Source: Chara braunii (taxonomy: Eukaryota; Streptophyta; Charophyceae; Charales; Characeae). Taken from it: a stretch of 39,321 nt of DNA. A program made the position numbers and the translations under genes. The DNA lies in assembly GCA_003427395.1 (NCBI GenBank), contig BFEA01000527.1, positions 712,678-751,998 of the forward strand. The letters are read 5' to 3'. Positions 18,863 through 29,501 of the stretch are shown here, piece after piece. The notes under the pieces were generated by a model. The model made no database searches and was not told the origin of the DNA. It saw nothing but the letters and a program-made list of their open reading frames with translations. How positions within the stretch are numbered: the first letter of the stretch is position 1; every line of letters begins with the position of its first letter.

Positions 18863-19946
18863 CGTACCCCAGGAACACGCACAATAAACTGGACGAGATA
18901 CTAAATGAAAATACAATACAATAAAAATACGGCACGGTTCGTAAAATAGAAGTGATTCAAAATACGACGGCACAGTGAAATGGGAGAAATAAATACGGTG
19001 TATATAACATTCAGCACACTGATTGGGCAAAATGCCACCATCAGTGGCTTGCTTGGAGGCTGCCACGCACCGGATAAAATCAGCGCCGCCGTGGGGTTAA
19101 CTTTTCGCGAACGACCGGCAACTGGACGGTGCACAAGACCGTTAACTGGACGGTGCAAAGGACCTGTCGCTGAGCCAGCAGCCGCAATCGAGCGCACTCA
19201 AGAACGGAAAAGACACGTACTTTGCAAAACACACACACACACACCACATGTAAAACTCCTTGATTACATGTGGTGTGTGTGTGGGGCGTGACACACAAAC
19301 CCGTACTTGAATCACGGAGACAGCTGGATGCGCAACGACAGGCCAGCTTGCATATCCACTCTTGCTCTTGCCAATTAATACCTACAGACGAAATCAACGC
19401 GCGGAACTATAACAGAGTTCATCGGTGCACTCTACCAATGCCTCGATCCAGTCGCATTCCACAGGCTAGTGATGAGCCGACAGAGATATCAACTACGCTC
19501 ACCCACCCCACGTTGCGCATCCAGCTTGGTCTCCATCATGCAAGTATACAAGGTCTCCGTCATGCAAGTATACACAAGCACATTACTCCGCTCAACTCGA
19601 ATTGCGCGGGTACTCTTCCAGAGTTTTTAGACGAAAGCAGTTGTTGCTATGAGCAACACCGTTGTACGGGGTCTCTCTCCCTGGCGGAGACAATCGAGAC
19701 GTCAGCAGGTGTCCCTACATGCCATCATTCACGAAATATAACGCACACACATTATATCTGCATTCGGGACAACTGCCGCACAGTTCCGATCCCGACCTGC
19801 CACAGAACATTCCAAGATGCAGAGATGCTGGCCGTGCATTTTTTTCCGTTCTATCAAAAGGGAAAACCGTCGCAGTCCCTACAACCTGAAGAAAATCGGG
19901 ACAGAAGTCCCACCTCCCAGAAGCTCAGGAGAAGAAACCCACACCA
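18863..19946. other. Intergenic DNA, nothing firm
   Basis: CA/GT-rich inverted pieces at 19228-19285 (ACACACCACATGTAA against TTACATGTGGTGTGTGT) form a foldback. A 249-codon frame spans 19270-20019 but starts at GTG, runs into a MITE and has no recognisable domain. ATGCAAGTATACA is repeated at 19538 and 19562. Confidence 0.4.
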
Positions 19947-20046
19947 CCGCCTTTCCCAGAGCACAACTCACCCTGATAACGATTGTTTACAAGCTACCTT
20001 TCCTGTGCAGCAAAAGTGAGGGTGCGTTGTGTTCGGGGGAAGACGG
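19947..20046. mobile_element. TA-flanked MITE relative
   Basis: The right end GAGGGTGCGTTGTGTTCGGG, GGAAGACGG and then TA is well kept. The left end CCGCCTTTCCCAGAGCACAA is its diverged mirror. Same family as 12415-12518, with the shared interior word ACAAGCTA. Confidence 0.55.
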
Positions 20047-20414
20047 TAGATATTCCCGGCGAACTGGATCTCACCGTCACTGGGGTGACGTACAGTTTGA
20101 AATGTCGAGGAGAGGAGAGAGGACTATACCCCAAAGAATATCCTTACAGCAAAAGGGTTTTTCAACATTTTACCACAGCACAATATCGGAAGCATCACCG
20201 TATTTCACGAAATTAAAGAAAAAAAGAAAACATCATTCGCATTACCTATCAATTGACAAAAAAATCAATCAAAATAGGCAAGGCAATCGCTTCGCAGACG
20301 GTGAGCCCACGCATCAGCAAGCAGCCCTTCAAGAGCACAACGGTCACATTGCGGAGTACGTAGGGAAGGTTCAGCACTGTCATCCTTATCAAAGTCAGAC
20401 GACTTTCAGGATAA

Positions 20415-21006
20415 TACAAGCCTCACAATGACATACACAACACAAACGACTGACGGGAAAAAAAAAAAGTGATTTAAGCCGTCGACAAAACCATCCATTA
20501 CATTCGATCAAGGGCAAATACAAGACTTCACAACGACATCGTACAGCAGCACAAAGGACTGGCGTAAAAACAAAGAGGGATTCGAGCCCTCGACAAAACC
20601 ATCCACTGCATCCAGTACATTTGATTGGGGGCAAATACAGGCATAACAATGACATCGTACAGCACAAACGACTGACGTGAAAAAGAGGGATTCAAACCCT
20701 CGACAAAACCGCGCATCACATTTGATTGAGGGCATGACAAGAGACATGATGCCAACATACCAGATCATGAACTACATCAAAGATTGCTCTGAGAAGATCC
20801 GTGAAGTCGATACATGTGATTGGGGGGCAAATACAGGCCTAACACTGACATCGTACAGCACAAACGACTGGCGTAAAAAAGAGGGATTCAAACCCTGGAC
20901 AAAAAAACGCAGCACATTTAATCGAGGGCAAAGACAAGACACATGATGTCTTCATACCAGACATGAATTACAGCAAAGATTGCTCTGAGAAGGTCCGTGA
21001 AGTGAG
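20415..21006. repeat. Higher-order tandem repeat (A units ~105-115 bp, B units ~80 bp)
   Basis: A units (starting near 20415, 20513, 20631 and 20818) share ACATCGTACAGCACAAACGA and GAGGGATTCAAACCCTCGAC. B units (20732-20817 and 20929-21006) share AAAGATTGCTCTGAGAAG. The order is A-A-A-B-A-B. In two A units the - strand reads GAGGG, a seven-base loop and CCCTC, resembling a tRNA T-arm. It lies just beyond the 3' end of RPL23A. Confidence 0.8.
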
Positions 21007-21513
21007 AGCCAGTACGCGAAGAATCCAGAAGCTCTTTGGAAACGAGGCAACCACCCTTTCCACCTAAAAAACCGTTGGGAAACCCACCAATGGATCGGGA
21101 CTAAGGTTCCCGAAAAAGGAATGTCCAGCTTAAGATTTCGACAATCCTCTCACGTTCTTGTCACTAATCATCACAGCAACAGAGTAGATCGCACAGCCGA
21201 CTGTCTTTCTCACACACTGCCATCCGCATCTAGCACTTTCACTTTCATCCTCCAAACCCTAAATACAATTTCCAAACTACCCTGGACACGTCGCTGGCTT
21301 GCCAGATACAGGATTGGCGGCAGTAGCGGGCAACGGACTCCCTTGCTCCCACCGCCGGAACGAACGCGCGTATCTCTGCGACCCAAACTTAGGCTCTCAA
21401 CGACACAGAACTTCAGCTCCCACGTCGGCCTCCAGCTTCGTGGATTGCATCCCTGATTTCGCAGGCATCTCCTTCCTATCCCCCCATCTTGCTCTCCCAT
21501 TCTCTCTCATTTT
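21007..21513 (-). other. 3' flank of RPL23A
   Basis: This stretch lies immediately downstream of the RPL23A stop on the - strand and must contain its 3' untranslated region. No poly(A) signal is certain. Frames on either strand here look incidental. Confidence 0.5.
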
Positions 21514-21598
21514 TTAGATGATACCGATCTTGTTCGCGATGTCCAGCGCATCGTAATCCGGCGTTAATCGCACGTAAGCCTTCTTCTGTCCGTCCGGC
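21514..21598 (-). CDS. RPL23A: 60S ribosomal protein uL23 (RPL23A), exon 3 (terminal)
   Basis: The - strand exon starts after acceptor ATTGATATTCAG with one base that completes the arginine codon split by the previous exon. It encodes [20 protein letters not shown] then ANKIGII and a TAA stop at 21516-21514. This is the highly conserved C-terminus of eukaryotic uL23. The protein sits by the exit tunnel of the large ribosomal subunit, where chaperones and SRP dock (family knowledge). It is too short to stand out as an open frame and was found from the expected protein end. Confidence 0.96.
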
Positions 21599-23408
21599 CT
21601 GAATATCAATAAATACACCATCACACGCCAGCAAAACAATCAATCAATACCCCATCACACGATAGCAAAACAATCAATGCATACCCCAACACACGACAGC
21701 AAAGCAAACGAGGTATAGAGTTGCAGAGCACAGACAACGTGAGCAACTATTCCTTGCGTGTGAAATTTCCACAGAGAAGTGATAAAAAAGACACCGGCAA
21801 CTTCTCCATTTCCAAAGGAACTCGAAACAGCTGCTTGAGCCGCAGCCACTCTTGTTTCCCTTTCCGCCGCATGGACTTTTCCTGCAGAGCGAACAATATG
21901 CCTGATAGCGACCCAAACACAACGAAATACTTTTCTTCTCATTATCCAGAAACGATAACGGAAGGACGACAGCAAACCCTTTGAAAGCCCACCGACAACG
22001 ACAACACCGCAAGTGCATTCATTTGAAAAATTTAAACTCGGAGTAACGAAGAATAAAACAATAAAAGAGAAAGCTTCTGCGATACAAGAATAATTGCCAG
22101 TATTGAAAATTATAGAGTACCCAAAACAATGCTATCTATAACATTCCAAATTTCCGCTCTCAGTTCTGCGTTCCTGCTTCGTTCGACATTTCCATTTTCA
22201 TCCGCGTAGTATAAGATGTGTACCGGACTCGAATACCAAATCCTCCATTGTGGCAAAATCGCCTGTGCGTTCATCTTTCACCACTAGGACACGTAAAGAC
22301 AGAGACCAAGAGTAGCTCAAAATCGAAAGCGCACTTCGAAAAGAAAAAACAAAATAAATATGCACTGCTTGCTGCTTTCACTACAAAAGGTACACTAGCA
22401 TGTTGGCGCTTGTACAGTCGCAATCAAGGTCGCAGTTTTGACTCTCGCTCAATCAAATTTTGAGGTGGCGATAGAATTGTGACTAAGTGCTACGCATTAC
22501 GACGCAGAATTTTCACAATGAAAAAATGATTCCCACATCATACACCCCATAATCATGTTTCCGTTTCATAACTGAGTCTTCACCCGAATATAAGGGCCGG
22601 TTATTTCCGCTGTGAATCTGGACTGAAAATGGCCCCAAATACAGGTATAACGACCGAACCGTTTGTTCTCTTCGACATAAGACGGTAGTGAAAACCATAC
22701 TGTTCGCTCGATATGATGTGTAATTCGCGTCATCCTCAAAATGAACACCCCACCGGCCCCTTCAATCGTACCTCATTAACATTTTGAATTTCCGAAAACC
22801 TAAAAATATTGCGGCCTCCTCTCTCTCTCACCCATCCATCCAGCAGTCAGTCCCTCTATTACATCACAACCCTTGATCATGTTTCCTTCGTTTTCCACAA
22901 CTCATCCTTCACTAAATCAAACTGCCTTCTCTACCAGTAAACGGCATCCGCGAAATAATCAAGCCGTGAATTGTTTTCTCAAAAAGAGATTAACGACTCC
23001 AGAAATTATAATCGCGTTAGAGAAACGACTGAAGTTCGAACAGGCAAATACTTAAACATCGGTATTAAATTAGATGATGACGGCGTATTTTCAGTAACCC
23101 GTGTCCGTTCTCTCCTCTGCTTAGTGTGTTCTCGGAATGCTTTTCTTCGATGCTCACGAACATCGAGATCGGATTGTTAACGCGCCCGATCAGAATAATC
23201 GACATGAAAACACTTACACACTTTAGCCCGATCAGAATAATCTCCAACCCGTACCCGCCCTCCCTTTCGGCCAATTGAGCTTTACACTACACGTGATGGG
23301 TTACATAGCCTAGAGAGCCTCGCTCAGCCCCTTCCCAACCCCCAACCCCCCACCTACCAATTGCGCATTCCACGTGGTAGCATATAAAAATATATTTTTT
23401 AGACTTAC
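21599..23408 (-). other. RPL23A intron 2 (1,810 nt)
   Basis: Donor GTAAGT (23408 downwards) and acceptor TTCAG (ending at 21599); the intron splits a CGG arginine codon after its second base. It contains a TA-flanked MITE relative at 22576-22685 and otherwise nothing recognisable. Confidence 0.93.
22576..22685. mobile_element. TA-flanked MITE relative within RPL23A intron 2
   Basis: The left end GTCTTCACCCGAATATAAGG and the GGCCGGTTAT region match the intact element at 2789. The right end retains CGACATAAGACGG followed by TA. The right arm is more diverged than the left. Confidence 0.5.
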
Positions 23409-23760
23409 CGGATAAGCGTGTTGACTTTCTTGCACTGGATATCGTACATCCTCTTCACAGCGTCGGAAATCATTTTCTTGTTGGCTCTCACGTCGACAAT
23501 AAACACAAGCGTGTTGTTGTCTTCGATTTTCTTCATGGCCGATTCAGTCGTGAGAGGGTACTTGAGCACTTGGAAGTGGTCAAGATGATTGCGCCGAGGC
23601 GCGGAGTGGAGAGGGTACTTAGGGTTTCTTGCGCGCTTGAGAGTTTTGGGACGATGAAAGACGACGGACGTCCGGCGTTTCCGCTGCTTCTTCGTCACAA
23701 CCTTCTTCAAAGCTTTCGCGGCGTTCACCGCCTTCGTCTTCGCGTCCACGATCTTCTTCT
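23409..23760 (-). CDS. RPL23A: 60S ribosomal protein uL23 (RPL23A), exon 2
   Basis: The main - strand exon is 352 nt. It opens with two bases completing a glutamate codon after acceptor CATACCTTCCAG, runs through a Lys/Arg-rich N-terminal extension ([16 protein letters not shown]), [18 protein letters not shown], the uL23 core [20 protein letters not shown] and [11 protein letters not shown], and ends KKVNTLI plus two bases of an arginine codon at donor GTAAGT. The match to plant RPL23A is near-continuous, with no stop or frameshift. The exons together give 152 residues, close to the ~154 usual in plants. The first ATG-like codon in this exon is not the start; the true start lies in the exon at 25773-25794. 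Confidence 0.97.
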
Positions 23761-24814
23761 CTGGAAGGTATGGTCACACACACCAACAGACAGCGCGTTC
23801 GTCAGACACAGACATACCATTGGGCAACAGCAGCACATGAAGAAAAAGAAGAAATGGAAGAAGAAGTGACGAGCAGCACTTCAGACTCGCGTCACTCAAC
23901 CAAACAACGAATCTCTCTCTATCCTTCCAAAACTCTCAGTACCGATAAGAAGGGACACAGCGGCAATGGCTCAAGTTCCACATCGAGGTAAGAACAAACC
24001 TGACAGGTTTCGATGATGGCAACGGTAATGAGAGAGGAGAAGCCAAGTGAGAGAAGAGGGCGTAGGAGACACCCTAGGGCGATACCAGAGGGAAACGAGG
24101 CAACAAAGAGAATTATGTGAGACGCAAAATGATAGTAAAAGGAGAGGCCCTAGTGACCTGAGGTGAAGGAGTTCGCGCCACTTAGAAAGGAAAAGGGAAA
24201 AAACGGTGTCAATCTCTCTCGGTTCATCGGTGTCTAACGCCGAAGGACTGACAAATTAGGTCGTTCAATACTGCACGAAAGGGGAAGTAGCGTCCGCTCT
24301 GCGGATGACGAGAAAACAACAGAGTATGGAAAGGTGGAAGGGTTCAAGAGGAACTGGGGAGACGATTGGCGGTAACATTGCAAAAAATATCTGGATTAGG
24401 GCATAATGAACGAAGAGCAAAATTAGGGAAATGATGGGTCAGAGATTGTCCGCACGCCATCAGCAGCGACTTCTGAGCCTTCATTGGTACACGGCCACAT
24501 GCCCGTCCAGAGTAGAGTAACCCCTCGGTGACATTTGCCGTGCCCCATCGCCATGGCCACCTGACCAGGGTGCAAAGCCAACCTCCACGCCTCACTGACC
24601 AAGGGATGATTGATTGGCCAAATAGTCCGAGAAGGTAGGCAATACTACCAGATCATGGAGATTTATATCGGTTGTGCGGGGAATAAAGAACATAACAGAC
24701 GCTCGAGATGGGTAAACGGGGACATGATGAGAGATTGTTTGCATGCCAACCAGTCGTCCAAAGTGAGACCTATCTTAAGCGAAAAGTGCCAAAGAAAGAC
24801 GACAGCAGAGAGGA

Positions 24815-25030
24815 CAGGCAACGAGTGGCGGCAAACACACACACACAAACACACCACGGCCAAGCGGCTATGGGTCTAAGCGTAAGTACCAGAGGATAGA
24901 CATCAAAACCGAGGATAGAGGCAACGAGAGGCGGAAGACATACACACACACACACACACACAACACAAACACACACCACACACACACAACACGACCAAGC
25001 GGATATGGTTCTACGCATAAGTACAAGATA
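24815..25030. repeat. Duplicated module containing (CA)n in RPL23A intron 1
   Basis: Two modules, about 24815-24898 and 24915-25030, each contain GGCAACGAG(T/A)GGCGG, a CA-rich run, then CCAAGCGG(C/A)TATGG and ACGCATAAGTAC-type sequence. The second is longer because of CA expansion. Confidence 0.7.
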
Positions 25031-25631
25031 AGATATTAAAAGCAGTTCCTCAATGTCGTTTCAGGAGCTGGCAGACAGAGCACGTGACACAGAGGAGCCA
25101 GGGCACAGAAGGCGACAGGCGCACATACACAGCACGAAAAAACGGTCTTTCCAAGGAGGCGGAGCCTTGGCGGCACACACAGACGGAGGGAGACGAGCAG
25201 AAGCGGAGGAAGTCGGACAGGAAGAGACAGCAAATTTGAAAGGAGATTAAGTGGGAAAGAAAGGGGCGGTAGGAGAAACGTGATGAGACTCGGGGAACTG
25301 GTGAGAGAATTGAGCAATGAAAGAGGGAGAAGGTAGAGAAGGGATCGAAAAGGAGGGTATGACAGAGACGAGTGCGATGTGAGAAAGAGAAGGGTAAAAT
25401 ATATGACGAGAAGCAAGAGATAGACAAGGAAAAGAGGTGAAAAGAAGAGACGCTATGAGAAAGGGACGTTGAGACATGGAGTCAATGAGGACGGTGACGC
25501 CGGGAACACAAGACACGGAGGCATTGACGAAAAGGGAGAGAGAAGATGCGCTAGAAAGGCAAGAGACTTGGCCGACAGAAACAAAGTATCGAGGATAATG
25601 CAAAGTCGTTTGGGATGAAAGGAGAATGAGA

Positions 25632-25707
25632 TATGGCGGGAGATGGGGGGAGATGCGGGGAGATGGGGGGAGATGGGGACAGATGGGGAAAGATGGGGGG
25701 GATATGG
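25632..25707. repeat. G-rich minisatellite (GGGGAGAT-type)
   Basis: Irregular repeats of GGGGGAGATG, with repeated G-runs of four to six. On the + strand such spacing could form a G-quadruplex. It is in the RPL23A first intron, close to exon 1. Confidence 0.7.
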
Positions 25708-25772
25708 TCCAGACAGCGAGATCGAGAGAGATGGTTGACAGGTGTCCAATGTGTTAAGAGCGGGGTACCAAC

Positions 25773-25794
25773 CTTTGCTCTGTGGAGGAGCCAT
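25773..25794 (-). CDS. RPL23A: 60S ribosomal protein uL23 (RPL23A), exon 1 (start)
   Basis: A 22-nt coding exon on the - strand, ATG at 25794-25792, encodes MAPPQSK plus the first base of a glutamate codon. The start context GTCGCCATGG is strong (G at -3 and +4). Joining to the exon at 23760 restores phase exactly and gives [19 protein letters not shown], a plausible plant-type N-terminus. The donor GTTGGT is not the consensus but is the only GT nearby that keeps phase. Assignment rests on phase, start context and length match, not on transcript evidence. Confidence 0.85.
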
Positions 25795-26153
25795 GGCGAC
25801 CGCCTGATTCTACCCGCACTCCGTTCCTAGCGCCGCAGCAGCGAACTACCCAACCTTCCTACCCACCTTGCGCTGAGCAAGATCGAAGAGGGAAGAAGGG
25901 GGAGCGATTGTTCAAGTCATACCGTACCACCGCGGGCTGGACGGTTCGCTCAGAAACAACTTTTTTTTTTTTTTTTTCAGAATTTGGGCCTGTTTTCCGC
26001 AATTTTTTAGATTTGGTACTTTTCCGTGGAGCCAAGGCTGTCTAGCCCGGCAAAGGGGGAAAAGAAGCCCCCGACTCACCCAACACTTTCTGCTGAAGTC
26101 CTGAACGGACCACGAGGCCAAGGAATTGGCCCATGCCCGACTGAACAATGCCT
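25795..26153 (-). promoter_or_regulatory. 5' flank of RPL23A (presumed promoter and leader)
   Basis: The region directly upstream of the RPL23A start on the - strand should hold its leader and promoter. By eye I find no clear TATA box and no telo-box (AAACCCTAA), the element often seen before plant ribosomal protein genes. An A-run (T-run on +, 25961-25977) lies about 170 bases upstream of the ATG. Confidence 0.35.
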
Positions 26154-26277
26154 ACCCAGGTCTAAGGGCTACGTAATTGGTCCAATACCCCTCCAGAGCA
26201 CCCTAACCTCATACTACCTAGGTCTAAGGGCCAAGTAATCGGTCTAATAGTCCTCCAGAGCATCCTAACTCATTTCC
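26154..26277. repeat. Tandem repeat, ~62 bp x 2
   Basis: Two units start ACC(C/T)AGGTCTAAGGGC at 26154 and 26216 and continue through AATTGGTC/AATCGGTC and CCTCCAGAGCA(C/T)CCTAAC. Divergence is moderate. Confidence 0.8.
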
Positions 26278-27999
26278 AATAATAAGGTATGCGTCTGTCC
26301 CTCCACCCGTCAGCCTCAACAGCTCCTCCTGCTATTTTCGCACTAGTGTTCAGGTCACCTCCGGAGGGGACCTTGAAATTCCTTGAGAAGGGAGGATCGA
26401 CAAATAACTTGAGTTCCACAACCACCGGAGTTCCCATTTTTGTTCCATGGCCACAGGACTTTTGCGGTATGAACCCTCACCAACTCATTCAATGGTGGGA
26501 GTGGAACAAAAATTGTCTTAGTACAAATTAATCTCATTTGGCATTCAAGGGTGACACTAGAGTTTCAAGTATTTTCAATGGAATATACATATTCAATCTA
26601 AATTGTACTCTACTGCTGGCTGTTTGAGTTTTTGCAAAGACCTCGATCATTTCAGTAAGCTTCCTACTTAGGTCAAGCTACAAAGCACTAACATGATCCG
26701 TCTCCTAACCAAGTGTTCACTAAGTATGCTCAACTATCATGCGAGAAGACACGTCGACAACATTGTTGTAGATAGCAGCGGGGATGCACAACATAAAGGT
26801 TTGTTGTATGCAAAAGTGCCCAATTGGCACATTTTGGGTAATAAGAGTCGGACCCTGTTCATATTGTATCCATAATTTGGTTGTAAGCCTAACAAGATTC
26901 ATATCACAGCCGCTTAGCACCAATATAGATTTAAGGAGCTTGATCCTTACTGCGTGATATTAGCCTAACTACAACCCTAAGCAGCAAGCATTATTTATAT
27001 CATGTCTCTTATAATGATATATATTGGAGTAAGGCAAACACATGATTGTGTATGCCCGCAATCACCTTTTCCACCACATTTTTCAAAATAAAACGGTTTA
27101 AAATGAACTCTTGCGTTCGGTACATGCATAAGCAGATTCAACAGTTCAAACGATGACTACAAAATCTCATAGCCAAAAAGTAAGGTATTTTACGGTGAGT
27201 TATTTGTTCGTCAAACTTGTAGTGTTAATTTATATTGACATTTCAAACTCGTAGTGTTAATTTAGCTTCATATAATGATACACATACATCTACATATACG
27301 ACCATTCGTACACATGTATAGACATATACATAAATAAAGAGAGCAGGGAGAAAAAAAAAAAAAAAAAAGGGAATATTAAGTTTCTCTCTCGCTGAGAGAT
27401 GCGAGAGGGAAAAAAAAATGGATTCTCTCTCGTTACTTTATTTATTTATTTTTAGAGAAAAATATAAACAAATTTATTTTATCTTTCTCACAAACATACA
27501 CATGTACAAACACTACTAATCAAGTAATCAATTATTTAATCAATCAATTTATTAATAATGTAATAATAATACATCACTCAACATACATCCACATACATGC
27601 AGACTCATACAAAAAGTCATTATTAACATTCGAAAATCTATAATATTTGCTCTTGTTTTTTTTATTTTTTTCATAGAAAAAAAATTGAAGTCATTTGGCT
27701 CAACCAAATAGGAGTTAAAAATCGTCAAAGATGGCGATATCAAAACGTGCTCGCCCACGTTTTTTTTCACTTTACTTTTTGTTTTCATTTTATTTCGAGG
27801 TCTGAAACTTTTTTAGTGGGTTTTACATATGTGAAATATACATCTGTAAATTTTCAGGGCATTTAGCTATGACAAGAAAAATGAAAAATTGCCAAAGATG
27901 GCAGCGTCGAAAACGTGCTCGCGCACTCACTAAATTTAATTAATTAATTTTTTTATAATATAAATTTATTTTTATTATTAGTATTTATTTTTTGTATTT
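26278..27999. other. AT-rich gene-less DNA
   Basis: No supported gene. Short periodic AT and CATA-rich stretches occur at 27280-27340, with an A-run at 27351-27368. A direct repeat (TTAAAAATCGTCAAAGATGG at about 27714 and its relative at about 27883, both followed by AAAACGTGCTCG) marks a diverged ~170-bp tandem duplication. Confidence 0.55.
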
Positions 28000-28100
28000 T
28001 ATTTTTATTTGAAATTTGGTAAGGAATTTGGATGTAATGCTCTGAGAAATCTTATTTAATTTATTTTTCTTCTTAACTTTTTTTTTTTTTTTTTTTGGGA
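28000..28100 (-). mobile_element. CTAGGCTACC family, truncated at the gap (copy D)
   Basis: GAAATTTGGTAAGGAATTTG, GATGTAATGCTCTGAGA and the following T-run match the family's interior. The outer end disappears into the N-gap starting at 28101. Confidence 0.5.
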
Positions 28101-28761
28101 NNNNNNNNNNNNNNNNNNNNNNNNNNNNNNNNNNNNNNNNNNNNNNNNNNNNNNNNNNNNNNNNNNNNNNNNNNNNNNNNNNNNNNNNNNNNNNNNNNNN
28201 NNNNNNNNNNNNNNNNNNNNNNNNNNNNNNNNNNNNNNNNNNNNNNNNNNNNNNNNNNNNNNNNNNNNNNNNNNNNNNNNNNNNNNNNNNNNNNNNNNNN
28301 NNNNNNNNNNNNNNNNNNNNNNNNNNNNNNNNNNNNNNNNNNNNNNNNNNNNNNNNNNNNNNNNNNNNNNNNNNNNNNNNNNNNNNNNNNNNNNNNNNNN
28401 NNNNNNNNNNNNNNNNNNNNNNNNNNNNNNNNNNNNNNNNNNNNNNNNNNNNNNNNNNNNNNNNNNNNNNNNNNNNNNNNNNNNNNNNNNNNNNNNNNNN
28501 NNNNNNNNNNNNNNNNNNNNNNNNNNNNNNNNNNNNNNNNNNNNNNNNNNNNNNNNNNNNNNNNNNNNNNNNNNNNNNNNNNNNNNNNNNNNNNNNNNNN
28601 NNNNNNNNNNNNNNNNNNNNNNNNNNNNNNNNNNNNNNNNNNNNNNNNNNNNNNNNNNNNNNNNNNNNNNNNNNNNNNNNNNNNNNNNNNNNNNNNNNNN
28701 NNNNNNNNNNNNNNNNNNNNNNNNNNNNNNNNNNNNNNNNNNNNNNNNNNNNNNNNNNNNN
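28101..28761. other. Assembly gap (661 N)
   Basis: Unsequenced scaffold gap. No open frame can be assigned across it. Confidence 1.
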
Positions 28762-28856
28762 CAGCACGATCACCGCACCCTCCAACAACATGCTGGCAAC
28801 CGTACAGCGCACCATCCTCACTCTCAATATACACTAGCAAGGAACAGGTAAGGGAG
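28762..28856. other. Misplaced copy of 39142-39236 (library artefact)
   Basis: The 95 bases are identical to 39142-39236 and end directly at a Nextera junction adapter. The order (far end, adapter, near end) is what a circularised ~10.3-kb fragment spanning 28895-39236 would give. It is therefore most likely a chimeric read assembled into the gap, not a true duplication. Confidence 0.93.
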
Positions 28857-28894
28857 CTGTCTCTTATACACATCTAGATGTGTATAAGAGACAG
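28857..28894. other. Nextera mate-pair junction adapter (artefact)
   Basis: The same 38 bases as at 9462-9499: mosaic end CTGTCTCTTATACACATCT plus its reverse complement. Confidence 0.97.
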
Positions 28895-28910
28895 TATATA
28901 TACAGGGTTG

Positions 28911-29055
28911 CCGGCGTTTGGGGCGGGCCGAACGCCCGAACCCGAACGCCCGAACGTTTGGGACCTCCTCTCGACGCGTTCAGACGTTCGACCGAACGTG
29001 TCGAGATGGGGTGTCGAACGTTCGAGCGTTTGGCCTGTCCAGAGCAACGAGAACC
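28911..29055. repeat. CGAACG-rich cluster
   Basis: Dense CGAACG/CGTTCG words, including GAACGCCCGAACCCGAACGC and TCGAACGTTCGA, are followed by ACCCTAC and then an AT-rich stretch, as at 5631-5710. Strong CpG enrichment against an AT-rich background. Function unknown. Confidence 0.5.
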
Positions 29056-29244
29056 CTACATATATTAATTTTAAATGTTGTAAAGAATTTCAATATGATC
29101 CTGAGGCAAAAGTTGTTTAATTTTTTTTTTCTTCATACCATAATTATTTTTTTATTTTTATTTTTTTTTATTTTTTTTTACCTTTTCTGGTCTTTGCACA
29201 CCCACACGGTTGGGGAAAATAGTGCGACCCGGTTGGTAACCTAG
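29056..29244 (-). mobile_element. CTAGGCTACC family, left end missing (copy E)
   Basis: It keeps the internal block GATCCTGAGGCAAAAGTTGT, T-runs, and the far end GGTTGGTAACCTAG. The other end is replaced by the CGAACG cluster, so no target duplication can be read. Confidence 0.6.
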
Positions 29245-29501
29245 GTAATAAGAGAATAAAATCATAAATTTGTTTTTCATAGCAAAATCAAGTTTCATGA
29301 CTGTAATTGAGGAATGGGAAGTCGAACAATAAACTAAACATGTTGCTGGTCAAAACACATAATAAAATAACGATACGTACGTAAAAGATATTAAACGTAT
29401 TTTACAACTTAGCTTGACAGATTATGATATGACGATGAGGGATTGTTTTGATAACCCATAATACACCATTAAGGCTATCAAAACTGTTAAATGTTAATTT
29501 T

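Larger units (their letters stand above)
23761..25772 (-). other. RPL23A intron 1 (2,012 nt)
   Basis: The intron runs from a less usual donor GTTGGT (25772 downwards) to acceptor CTTCCAG (ending at 23761), interrupting after the first base of a codon. It contains a duplicated CA-repeat module and a G-rich minisatellite, listed separately. A long first intron is common in plant ribosomal protein genes and may help expression (general knowledge). Confidence 0.85.

Noticed and set aside
19270-20019. 249-codon + strand frame, the longest in the window
   Set aside because: It starts at GTG, has no domain, includes CA-repeat-encoded residues and runs through a MITE relative at 19947-20046. Composition looks random.
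23570-23869. + strand frame over RPL23A exon 2
   Set aside because: It is antisense to a confidently identified ribosomal protein exon.
28073-28877. Long frames across the N-gap
   Set aside because: Most residues are unknown (N), and the ends are the adapter and the artefactual 95-bp copy.
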